From NCBI GenBank assembly GCA_947650285.1, contig CANTFL010001481.1, positions 62,001 through 126,000 on the forward strand: 64,000 nt of DNA, written 5' to 3'. This DNA comes from Hyaloperonospora brassicae (lineage: Eukaryota > Oomycota > Peronosporomycetes > Peronosporales > Peronosporaceae). The position numbers and the translations under genes are program-made. Below are positions 50,586 to 60,900 of this stretch, one piece after another. Position 1 is the stretch's first letter; the number at the start of each line of letters is the position of its first letter. Below the pieces are notes generated by a model, which did no database searches, was not told the DNA's origin, and saw only the letters and a program-made list of their open reading frames with translations.

Positions 50586-51712
50586 CTGCTGAATGCAATT
50601 CCTGATAGCCCACAGCGGTTAGGTTTAATTCCTGATCGCCCTATGAATCGTTTGTGATTCTTGATCGACCCCAGCAACTGAATGTGATTCCTGATCGCCC
50701 CCGCGATTGAGTTCTATTCCTGATCGACCCCCGCGATTGAGTTCTATTCCTGATCGCCCTCAGCGATTGAGTGAGATTCCTGATCGCCCCCAGCGATTAG
50801 GTGAGATTCCTGATCGCCCTCAGCGATTGAGTGAGATTCCTGATCGCCTCCAGCAATTTAATGCGATTCCCGATCGCCTTCAGCAACTGAACGTGATTCC
50901 TGATCGCCCCCAGCGATTGAGTGCGATTCCTGATAGCCCCCAGCGATTTGGTGTGATTCCTGATCGCCCCCCGCGATTGAGAGCGATTCCTTATCGTCCC
51001 CAGCGATTTGGTGTGATTCCTGATGGCCCCCAGCAATGGAGTGTGATTCCCGATCGACCCCAGCGACCGGGTGTGATTCCTGATCGCCCTTTTAATCGGT
51101 TGTGATTCTTGATCGACCCCAGCAAGTGAATGCGATTCCTAATCGCCCCCAGCAATTTAATGCGATTCATGATCGCCCCCAGCGATTGAGTGCGATTCCT
51201 GATCGACCCCAGCGATTGGGTGTGGTTCCTGATCGACCCCAGCGATTGAATTCGATATCTGATCGCCTTCAGCAACTGAATGCAATTCCTGATAGCCCAC
51301 AGTGATAGGGTTTGATTCCTGATCGCCCTATGAATCGTTTGTGATTCTTGATCGACCCCAGCAACTGAATGCGATTCCTGATCGCCCCCGCGATTGAGTT
51401 CTATTCCTGATCGACCCCCGCGATTGAGTTCTATTCCTGATCGCCCTCAGCGATTGAGTGAGATTCCTGATCGCCCCCAGCGATTAGGTGAGATTCCTGA
51501 TCGCCCTCAGCGATTGAGTGAGATTCCTGATCGCCTCCAGCAATTTAATGCGATTCCCGATCGCCTTCAGCAACTGAACGCGATTCCTGATCGCCCCCAG
51601 CGATTGAGTGCGATTCCTGATAGCCCCCAGCGATTTGGTGTGATTCCTGATCGCCCCCCGCGATTGAGAGCGATTCCTTATCGTCCCCAGCGATTTGGTG
51701 TGATTCCTGATA
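50401..51712 (+). repeat. 687-bp tandem duplication
   Basis: The segment from CCCTTTTAATCGG at 50,401 recurs at 51,088, ending near 51,712. Shared markers are GATAGCCCACAG, CCTATGAATCG, paired GCGATTGAGTTCTATTCC monomers and GAGAGCGATTCCTTATCG. Further partial copies start at 52,102, 56,454 and 56,961. Confidence 0.85.
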
Positions 51713-52840
51713 CCCCCAGCAATGGAGTGCGATTCAAGATCGCCCCCAGCGATTGGGTTCGATGTCTGATCGCCTTCAGCTGCTGAATGCAATTCCTGAT
51801 AGCCCACAGCGGTTCGGTTTAATTCCTGATCGCCCTATGAATCGTTTGTGATTCTTGATCGACCCCAGCAACTGAATGTGATTCCTGATCGCCCCCGCGA
51901 TTGAGTGTCTATTCCTGATCGCCCTCAGCGATTGAGTGAGATTCCTGATCGTCCCCAGCGATTAGGTGGGATTCCTGATCGCCCCCGCGATTGAGTGCGA
52001 TTCCTTATCGTCCCCAGCGATTTGGTGTGATTACTGATGGCCCCCAGCAATGGAGTGTGATTCCCGATCGACCCCAGCGACCGGGTGTGATTCCTGATCG
52101 CCCTTTTAATCGGTTGTGATTCTTGATCGACCCCAGCAAGTGAATGCGATTCCTGATCGCCCCCAGCAATTTAATGCGATTCATGATCGCCCCCAGCGAT
52201 TGAGTGCGATTCCTGATCGACCCCAGCGATTGGGTGTGGTTCCTGATCGACCCCAGCGATTGGATTCGATATCAGATCTCCTTCAGCAACTGAATGCAAT
52301 TTCTGATCGCCCCCAGCGATCAGGTGTGATTTCTGATCGCTTTAGCATTGAGTGTAGTTCCAGATCGCCCCCAGCGATTGGGTTCGATATCTGATCGCCT
52401 TCAGCTGCTGAATGCAATTCCTGATAGCCCACAGCGGTTAGGTTTAATTCCTGATCGCCCTATGAATCGTTTGTGATTCTTGATCGACCCCAGCAACTGA
52501 ATGCGATTCCTGATCGCCCCCAGCGATTTGGTGTGATTCCTGATGGCCCCCAGCAATGGAGTTCTATTCCTGATCGCCCTCAGCGATTGAGTGAGATTCC
52601 TGATCGCCCCCAGCGATTAGGTGTGATTCCTGATCGCCCCCAGCGATTAGGTGTGATTCCTGATGGCCCCCAGCAATGGAGTGTGATTCCCGATCGACCC
52701 CAGCGACCGGGTGTGATTCCTGATCGCCCTATCAATCGGTTGTGATTCTTGATCGACCCCAGCAAGTGAATGCGATTCCTGATCGCCCCCAGCAATTAAA
52801 TGCGATTCATGATCGCCCCCAGCAATTGGGTGTGATTCCT

Positions 52841-52880
52841 GATCGCCCCCAGGATTGATATTGATAAATTGTATTTGATG
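52841..52880. other. AT-rich aberrant monomer
   Basis: After GATCGCCCCCAGGATT the text becomes GATATTGATAAATTGTATTT and then returns to GATGGCCCCCAGC. These roughly 20 AT-rich bases do not match any monomer class in the window, and flanking monomers are normal. It may be filler DNA at a repair junction or a small captured fragment. Confidence 0.7.
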
Positions 52881-53057
52881 GCCCCCAGCAATGGAGTGTG
52901 ACTCCTGATCGACCCCAGCGACCGGGTGTGATTCCTGATCGCCCTATCAATCGGTTGTGATTCTTGATCGACCCCAGCAGATGAATGCGATTCCTGATCG
53001 CCCCCAGCAATTTAATGCGATTCATGATCGCTCCCAGCGATTGGGTGTGATTTCCGA

Positions 53058-55572
53058 TCGACCCCAGCGACCGGGTGTGATTCCTGATCGCCCTATCAAT
53101 CGGTTGTGATTCTTGATCGACCCCAGCAGATGAATGCGATTCCTGATCGCCCCCAGCAATTTAATGCGATTCATGATCGCTCCCAGCGATTGGGGGTGAT
53201 TTCCAATCGACCCCAGCGACCGGGTGTGATTCCTGATCGCCCTATCAATCGGTTGTGATTCTTGATCGACCCCAGCAAGTGAATGCGATTCCTGATCGCC
53301 CCCGGCAATTTAATGCGATTCATGATCGCCCCCAGCGATTGAGTGCGATTCCTGATCGACCCCAGCGATTGGGTGTGGTTCCTGATCGACCCCAGCGATT
53401 GGATTCGATATCTGATCGCCTTCAGCAACTGAATGCAATTCCTGATCGCCCCCAGCGATTAGGTGTGATTTCTGATCGCCTTAGCATTGAGTGTAGTTCC
53501 AGATCGCCCCCAGCGATTGGGTTCGATATCTGATCGCCTTCAGCTGCTGAATGCAATTCCTGATAGCCCACAGCGATAGGGTTTTATTCCTGATCGCCCT
53601 ATGAATCGTTTGTGATTCTTGATCGACCCCAGCAAGTGAATGCGATTCCTGATGCCCCCCCGCGATTGGGCTTAGTTCCTGATCGCCCTTGCGATTCGGT
53701 GTGATTTATGATCGCCTTAGCATTGGGTGTGATTCCTGATCGCCCTGTCAATCGGTTGTGATTCTTGATCGACCCCAGCAAGCGAATGCGATTCCTGATC
53801 GCCCCCGGCAATTAAATGCGATTCATGATCGCCCCCAGCAATTAAATGCGATTCATGATCGCCCCCAGCGATTGGGTGTGGATCCTGATCGCCCCCAGCG
53901 ATTGAGTGCGATTCCTGATCGACCCCAGCGATTTGGTGTGATTACTGATGGCCCCCAGCAATGGAATGTGACTCCTGATCGACCCCAGCGACCGGGTGTG
54001 ATTCCTGATCGCCCTATCAATCGGTTGTGATTCTTGATCGACCCCAGCAAGTGAATGCGATTCCTGATCGCCCCCGGCAATTAAATGCGATTCATGATCG
54101 CCCCCAGCAATTAAATGCGATTCATGATCGCCCCCAGCGATTGGGTGTGGATCCTGATCGCCCCCAGCGATTGAGTGCGATTCCTGATCGACCCCAGCGA
54201 TTTGGTGTGATTACTGATGGCCCCCAGCAATGGAATGTGACTCCTGATCGACCCCAGCGACCGGGTGTGATTCCTGATCGCCCTATCAATCGGTTGTGAT
54301 TCTTGATCGACCCCAGCAGATGAATGCGATTCCTGATCGCCCCCAGCAATTTAATGCGATTCATGATCGCTCCCAGCGATTGGGGGTGATTTCCAATCGA
54401 CCCCAGCGACCGGGTGTGATTCCTGATCGCCCTATCAATCGGTTGTGATTCTTGATCGACCCCAGCAAGTGAATGCGATTCCTGATCGCCCCCGGCAATT
54501 TAATGCGATTCATGATCGCCCCCAGCGATTGAGTGCGATTCCTGATCGACCCCAGCGATTGGGTGTGGTTCCTGATCGACCCCAGCGATTGGATTCGATA
54601 TCTGATCGCCTTCAGCAACTGAATGCAATTCCTGATCGCCCCCAGCGATTAGGTGTGATTTCTGATCGCCTTAGCATTGAGTGTAGTTCCAGATCGCCCC
54701 CAGCGATTGGGTTCGATATCTGATCGCCTTCAGCTGCTGAATGCAATTCCTGATAGCCCACAGCGATAGGGTTTTATTCCTGATCGCCCTATGAATCGTT
54801 TGTGATTCTTGATCGACCCCAGCAAGTGAATGCGATTCCTGATGCCCCCCCGCGATTGGGCTTAGTTCCTGATCGCCCTTGCGATTCGGTGTGATTTATG
54901 ATCGCCTTAGCATTGGGTGTGATTCCTGATCGCCCTGTCAATCGGTTGTGATTCTTGATCGACCCCAGCAAGCGAATGCGATTCCTGATCGCCCCCGGCA
55001 ATTAAATGCGATTCATGATCGCCCCCAGCAATTAAATGCGATTCATGATCGCCCCCAGCGATTGGGTGTGGATCCTGATCGCCCCCAGCGATTGAGTGCG
55101 ATTCCTGATCGACCCCAGCGATTTGGTGTGATTACTGATGGCCCCCAGCAATGGAATGTGACTCCTGATCGACCCCAGCGACCGGGTGTGATTCCTGATC
55201 GCCCTATCAATCGGTTGTGATTCTTGATCGACCCCAGCAAGTGAATGCGATTCCTGATCGCCCCCGGCAATTAAATGCGATTCATGATCGCCCCCAGCAA
55301 TTAAATGCGATTCATGATCGCCCCCAGCGATTGGGTGTGGATCCTGATCGCCCCCAGCGATTGAGTGCGATTCCTGATCGACCCCAGCGATTTGGTGTGA
55401 TTACTGATGGCCCCCAGCAATGGAATGTGACTCCTGATCGACCCCAGCGACCGGGTGTGATTCCTGATCGCCCTATCAATCGGTTGTGATTCTTGATCGA
55501 CCCCAGCAGATGAATGCGATTCCTGATCGCCCCCAGCAATTTAATGCGATTCATGATCGCTCCCAGCGATTG
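53058..55572 (+). repeat. 1,190-bp tandem duplication, ~2.1 copies, apparently identical
   Basis: Copies 53,111-54,300 and 54,301-55,490 appear identical base for base when read side by side. Identity at a 1,190-bp shift runs from about 53,058/54,248 to 54,382/55,572. Each copy itself contains a 269-bp 9-mer twice (53,758 and 54,027; 54,948 and 55,217). Identity amid diverged monomers means a very recent duplication, or an assembly duplication. Confidence 0.9.
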
Positions 55573-55624
55573 GTTGTGATTTCCGATCGACCCCAGCGAC
55601 CGGGTGTGATTCCTGATCGCCCTA

Positions 55625-56069
55625 TCAATCGTTTGTGATTCTTGATCGACCCCAGCAACTTATGCGATTCATGATCGACCCCAGCAATTTAATGCGATTC
55701 ATGATCGCCCCAAGCGATTGAGTGCGATTCCTGATCGACCCCAGCAATTTGTTGCAATTCCTGATGGTCCCCAGCAATGTGTTGTGACTCCTGACCGACC
55801 CCAGCGACCGGGTGTGATTCCTGATCGCCCTATCAATCGGTTGTGATTCTTGATCGACCCCAGCAAGTGAATGCGATTCCTGATCGCCCCCAGCAATTAA
55901 ATGCGATTCCTGATCGCCCCCAGCAATTAAATGCGATTCATGATCGCCCCCAGCAATGGGTGTAATTCCTGATCGCCCCCAGAAATTTAATGCGATTCCT
56001 GATCGCCCCCAGCGATTTGGTGTGATTCCGGATGACCTGCAGCAATGGAATGTGACTCCTGACCGACCC
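55625..56069 (+). repeat. Block 4-type segment inside block 6
   Basis: Monomers CAACTTATGCG, CAATTTAATGCG, CAATTAAATGCG, CAATGGGTGTAA, CAGAAATTTAATGCG and GACCTGCAGCAATGG are in the order typical of 27-33 kb, including the CTGCAG marker. At 56,070 it switches to the 50,017-type segment. It is therefore a mosaic junction about 17 kb or more from the related block. Confidence 0.8.
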
Positions 56070-56638
56070 CAGTGACCGGGTGTGATTCTTGATCGCCCTT
56101 TTAATCGGTTATGATTCTTGATCGACCCCAGCAAGTGAATGCGATTCCTGAACGCCCCCAGCAATTTAATGCGATTCATGATCGCCCCCAGCAATGGGTG
56201 AGATTCCTGATCGCCCCCAGCGATTGGGTGTGGTTCCTGATCGAACCCAGCAATTTGGTGTAATTCCTGATCGCCCCCAGTAATAGAGTTGGATTCCCGA
56301 TCGACCCCAGCGACCGGGTGTGATTCCTGATCGCCCCCAGCAATTTGATGTGGTCCTGATCGACCCCAGCAATTTGGTGTGATTTCTGATGGCCCCCAGC
56401 AATGGAGTGTGATTCCCGATCGACCCAAATGACCGGGTGTGATTCTTGATCGCCCTTTTAATCGGTTGTGATTCTTGATCGACCCCAGCAAGTGAATGCG
56501 ATTCCTGATCGCCCCCAGCAATTTAATGCGATTCATGATCGCCCCCAGCGATTGAGTGCGATTCCTGATCGACCCCAGCGATTGGGTGTGGTTCCTGATC
56601 GACCCCAGCGATTGAATTCGATATCTGATCGCCTTCAG
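56070..56638 (+). repeat. Duplicated segment, offset 6,053 bp, copy b
   Basis: This is the second copy of 50,017-50,585. Downstream, the copies diverge: this one continues CAGCAACTGAATGC and GCGATAGGGTTTG, whereas copy a has CAGCTGCTGAATGC and GCGGTTAGGTTTAA. Confidence 0.88.
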
Positions 56639-57590
56639 CAACTGAATGCAATTCCTGATAGCCCACAGCGATAGGGTTTGATTCATGATCGCCCTATGAA
56701 TCGTTTGTGATTCTTGATCGACCCCAGCAACTGAATGCGATTCCTGATCGCCTTCAGCAACTGAACGTGATTCCTGATCGCCCCCAGCGATTGAGTGCGA
56801 TTCCTGATAGCCCCCAGCGATTTGGTGTGATTCCTGATCGCCCCCCGCGATTGAGAGCGATTCCTTATCGTCCCCAGCGATTTGGTGTGATTCCTGATGG
56901 CCCCCAGTAATGGAGTGTGATTCCCGATCGACCCCAGCGACCGGCTGTGATTCCTGATCGCCCTTTTAATCGGTTGTGATTCTTGATCGACCCCAGCAAG
57001 TGAATGCGATTCCTGATCGCCCCCAGCAATTTAATGCGATTCATGATCGCCCCCAGCGATTGAGTGCGATTCCTGATCGACCCCAGCGATTGGGTGTGGT
57101 TCCTGATCGACCCCAGCGATTGGATTCGATATCAGATCTCCTTCAGCAACTGAATGCAATTTCTGATCGCCCCCAGCGATAGAGTGTGATTCCTGATACC
57201 CCCAGCAATGGAGTGCGATTCCAGATCGCCCCCAGCGATTGGGTTCGATATCTGATCGCCTTCAGCTGCTGAATGCAATTCCTGATAGCCCACAGCGGTT
57301 AGGTTTAATTCCTGATCGCCCTGTCAATCGGTTGTGATTCTTGATCGACCCCAGCAACTGAATGCGATTCCTGATCGCCCCCGCGATTGAGTTCTATTCC
57401 TGATCGACCCCCGCGATTGAGTTCTATTCCTGATCGCCCTCAGCGATTGAGTGAGATTCCTGATCGCCCCCAGCGATTAGGTGAGATTCCTGATCGCCCT
57501 CAGCGATTGAGTGAGATTCCTGATCGCCTCCAGCAATTTAATGCGATTCCCGATCGCCTTCAGCAACTGAACGTGTGTGAATGTGATTCC

Positions 57591-57961
57591 TGATCGCCCC
57601 CAGCGATTGGGTGTGATTCCTGATCGCCCCCAGCAATTTTATGTGATTCCTGATCGCCCCCCGCGATTGAGTGCGATTCCTGATCGCCCCTAGCGATTGG
57701 GTGTGATTCCTGATCGCCCCCAGCAATTTAATGCGATTCCTGATCGACCCCAGCGATTAAGTGCGATTCCTGATCGCCCTCTTAGCGATTGGGTGTGATT
57801 TCTGATCGCCCCCAGCAATTTTATGCGATTCCTGATCGCCCCCAGCAATTTAATGCGATTCATGATCGCCCCCAGCGATTGGGTGTGATTTCTGATCGCC
57901 CCCAGCAATTGTATGCGATTCATGATCGACCCCAGCGATTAAATGCGATTCGTGATCGCTC
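57591..57961 (+). repeat. Transition zone between block 6 and the 90-bp array
   Basis: This is a run of about a dozen monomers without the CTATCAATC marker. They include CAATTTTATGTG, CGATTGGGTGTG, CGATTAAGTGCG, CTCTTAGCGATTGG and CAATTGTATGCG. They contain near-forms of all three monomers that make up the 90-bp unit, so this may be its source. The upstream edge has a GTGTGTGAATGTG expansion at 57,571-57,583, where block 6 copies have only ACGTGATTCC. Confidence 0.75.
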
Positions 57962-60900
57962 TTCAGCGATTGGGTGTGATTTCTGATCGCCCCCAGCAAT
58001 TTTATGCGATTCCTGATCGCCCCCAGCAATTGATTGCGATTCCTGATCGCTCCCAGCGATTGGGTGTGATTTCTGATCGCCCCCAGCAATTTAATGCGAT
58101 TCCTGATCGCCCCCAGCGATTAAGTGCGATTCCTGATCGCTCTCAGCGATTGGGTGTGATTTCTGATCGCCCCCAGCAATTTTATGCGATTCCTGATCGA
58201 CCCCAGCGATTAAATGCGATTCGTGATCGCTCTTAGCGATTGGGTGTGATTTCTGATCGCCCCCAGCAATTTTATGCGATTCCTGATCGCCCCCAGCAAT
58301 TTATTGCGATTCCTGATCGCTCCCAGCGATTGGGTGTGATTTCTGATCGCCCCCAGCAATTTTATGCGATTCCTGATCGACCCCAGCGATTAAATGCGAT
58401 TCGTGATCGCTCTTAGCGATTGGGTGTGATTTCTGATCGCCCCCAGCAATTTTATGCGATTCCTGATCGCCCCCAGCGATTAAATGCGATTCGTGATCGC
58501 TCTTAGCGATTGGGTGTGATTTCTGATCGCCCCCAGCAATTTTATGCGATTCATGATCGCCCCCAGCGATTAAATGCGATTCGTGATCGCTCTTAGCGAT
58601 TGGGTGTGATTTCTGATCGCCCCCAGCAATTTTATGCGATTCCTGATCGCCCCCAGCAATTTAATGCGATTCATGATCGCTCCCAGCGATTGGGTGTGAT
58701 TTCTGATCGCCCCCAGCAATTTTATGCGATTCATGATCGACCCCAGCGATTAAATGCGATTCGTGATCGCTCTTAGCGATTGGGTGTGATTTCTGATCGC
58801 CCCCAGCAATTTTATGCGATTCATGATCGACCCCAGCGATTAAATGCGATTCGTGATCGCTCTTAGCGATTGGGTGTGATTTCTGATCGCCCCCAGCAAT
58901 TTTATGCGATTCCTGATCGACCCCAGCAATTTATTGCGATTCCTGATCGCTCCTAGCGATTGGGTGTGATTTCTGATCGCCCCCAGCAATTTTATGCGAT
59001 TCATGATCGACCCCAGCGATTAAATGCGATTCGTGATCGCTCTTAGCGATTGGGTGTGATTTCTGATCGCCCCCAGCAATTTTATGCGATTCATGATCGA
59101 CCCCAGCGATTAAATGCGATTCGTGATCGCTCTTAGCGATTGGGTGTGATTTCTGATCGCCCCCAGCAATTTTATGCGATTCATGATCGACCCCAGCGAT
59201 TAAATGCGATTCGTGATCGCTCTTAGCGATTGGGTGTGATTTCTGATCGCCCCCAGCAATTTTATGCGATTCCTGATCGCCCCCAGCAATTTATTGCGAT
59301 TCATGATCGCTCCCAGCGATTGGGTGTGATTTCTGATCGCCCCCAGCAATTTTATGCGATTCATGATCGACCCCAGCGATTAAATGCGATTCGTGATCGC
59401 TCTTAGCGATTGGGTGTGATTTCTGATCGCCCCCAGCAATTTTATGCGATTCCTGATCGACCCCAGCAATTTATTGCGATTCGTGATCGCTCTTAGCGAT
59501 TGGGTGTGATTTCTGATCGCCCCCAGCAATTTTATGCGATTCCTGATCGCCCCCAGCAATTTATTGCGATTCGTGATCGCTCTTAGCGATTGGGTGTGAT
59601 TTCTGATCGCCCCCAGCAATTTTATGCGATTCATGATCGCCCCCAGCGATTAAATGCGATTCGTGATCGCTCTTAGCGATTGGGTGTGATTTCTGATCGC
59701 CCCCAGCAATTTTATGCGATTCATGATCGACCCCAGCGATTAAATGCGATTCGTGATCGCTCTTAGCGATTGGGTGTGATTTCTGATCGCCCCCAGCAAT
59801 TTTATGCGATTCCTGATCGCCCCCAGCGATTAAATGCGATTCGTGATCGCTCCCAGCGATTGGGTGTGATTTCTGATCGCCCCCAGCAATTTTATGCGAT
59901 TCATGATCGACCCCAGCGATTAAATGCGATTCGTGATCGCTCTTAGCGATTGGGTGTGATTTCTGATCGCCCCCAGCAATTTTATGCGATTCCTGATCGC
60001 CCCCAGCGATTAAATGCGATTCGTGATCGCTCTTAGCGATTGGGTGTGATTTCTGATCGCCCCCAGCAATTTTATGCGATTCCTGATCGCCCCCAGCAAT
60101 TTATTGCGATTCGTGATCGCTCTTAGCGATTGGGTGTGATTTCTGATCGCCCCCAGCAATTTTATGCGATTCATGATCGACCCCAGCGATTAAATGCGAT
60201 TCGTGATCGCTCTTAGCGATTGGGTGTGATTTCTGATCGCCCCCAGCAATTTTATGCGATTCCTGATCGCCCCCAGCAATTTATTGCGATTCATGATCGC
60301 TCCCAGCGATTGGGTGTGATTTCTGATCGCCCCCAGCAATTTTATGCGATTCATGATCGACCCCAGCGATTAAATGCGATTCGTGATCGCTCTTAGCGAT
60401 TGGGTGTGATTTCTGATCGCCCCCAGCAATTTTATGCGATTCATGATCGCCCCCAGCGATTAAATGCGATTCGTGATCGCTCTTAGCGATTGGGTGTGAT
60501 TTCTGATCGCCCCCAGCAATTTTATGCGATTCATGATCGACCCCAGCGATTAAATGCGATTCGTGATCGCTCTTAGCGATTGGGTGTGATTTCTGATCGC
60601 CCCCAGCAATTTTATGCGATTCCTGATCGCCCCCAGCAATTTATTGCGATTCATGATCGCTCTTAGCGATTGGGTGTGATTTCTGATCGCCCCCAGCAAT
60701 TTTATGCGATTCATGATCGACCCCAGCGATTAAATGCGATTCGTGATCGCTCTTAGCGATTGGGTGTGATTTCTGATCGCCCCCAGCAATTTTATGCGAT
60801 TCATGATCGCCCCCAGCGATTAATTGCGATTCGTGATCGCTCTTAGCGATTGGGTGTGATTTCTGATCGCCCCCAGCAATTTTATGCGATTCCTGATCGC

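Larger units (their letters stand above)
49770..57590 (+). repeat. Block 6: mosaic satellite with nested duplications
   Basis: Monomers resemble several other blocks, plus private types such as CTTTTAATCGG (29-mer variant), CGATTGAATTCGATATC, CAGCTGCTGAATGC, GATAGCCCACAGCG and GAGAGCGATTCC. Duplications at offsets of 687, 1,190, 4,860 and 6,053 bp overlap. This indicates repeated local exchange. No gene or transposon is visible. Confidence 0.88.

Noticed and set aside
841..51070. CENP-B box in GACCGGG or GTTCGA monomers
   Set aside because: The known box needs TTCG, then A and CGGG at fixed spacing. Here TTCGATCCCACGACCGGG has one extra base before the A and two between A and CGGG, and TTCGACCCCAGCGACAGG lacks CGGG.
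51300..51320. Telomere-like TAGGGTTTG near GTGATAGGGTTTGATT
   Set aside because: It is a single monomer variant, not a tandem TTAGGG tract.
55625..56686. 353-codon open frame on the minus strand, longest in the window
   Set aside because: It consists only of monomer translations. It survives because 30 bp is ten codons and 29-bp monomers happen to switch it into other stop-free frames. Similar frames exist on both strands throughout the array.
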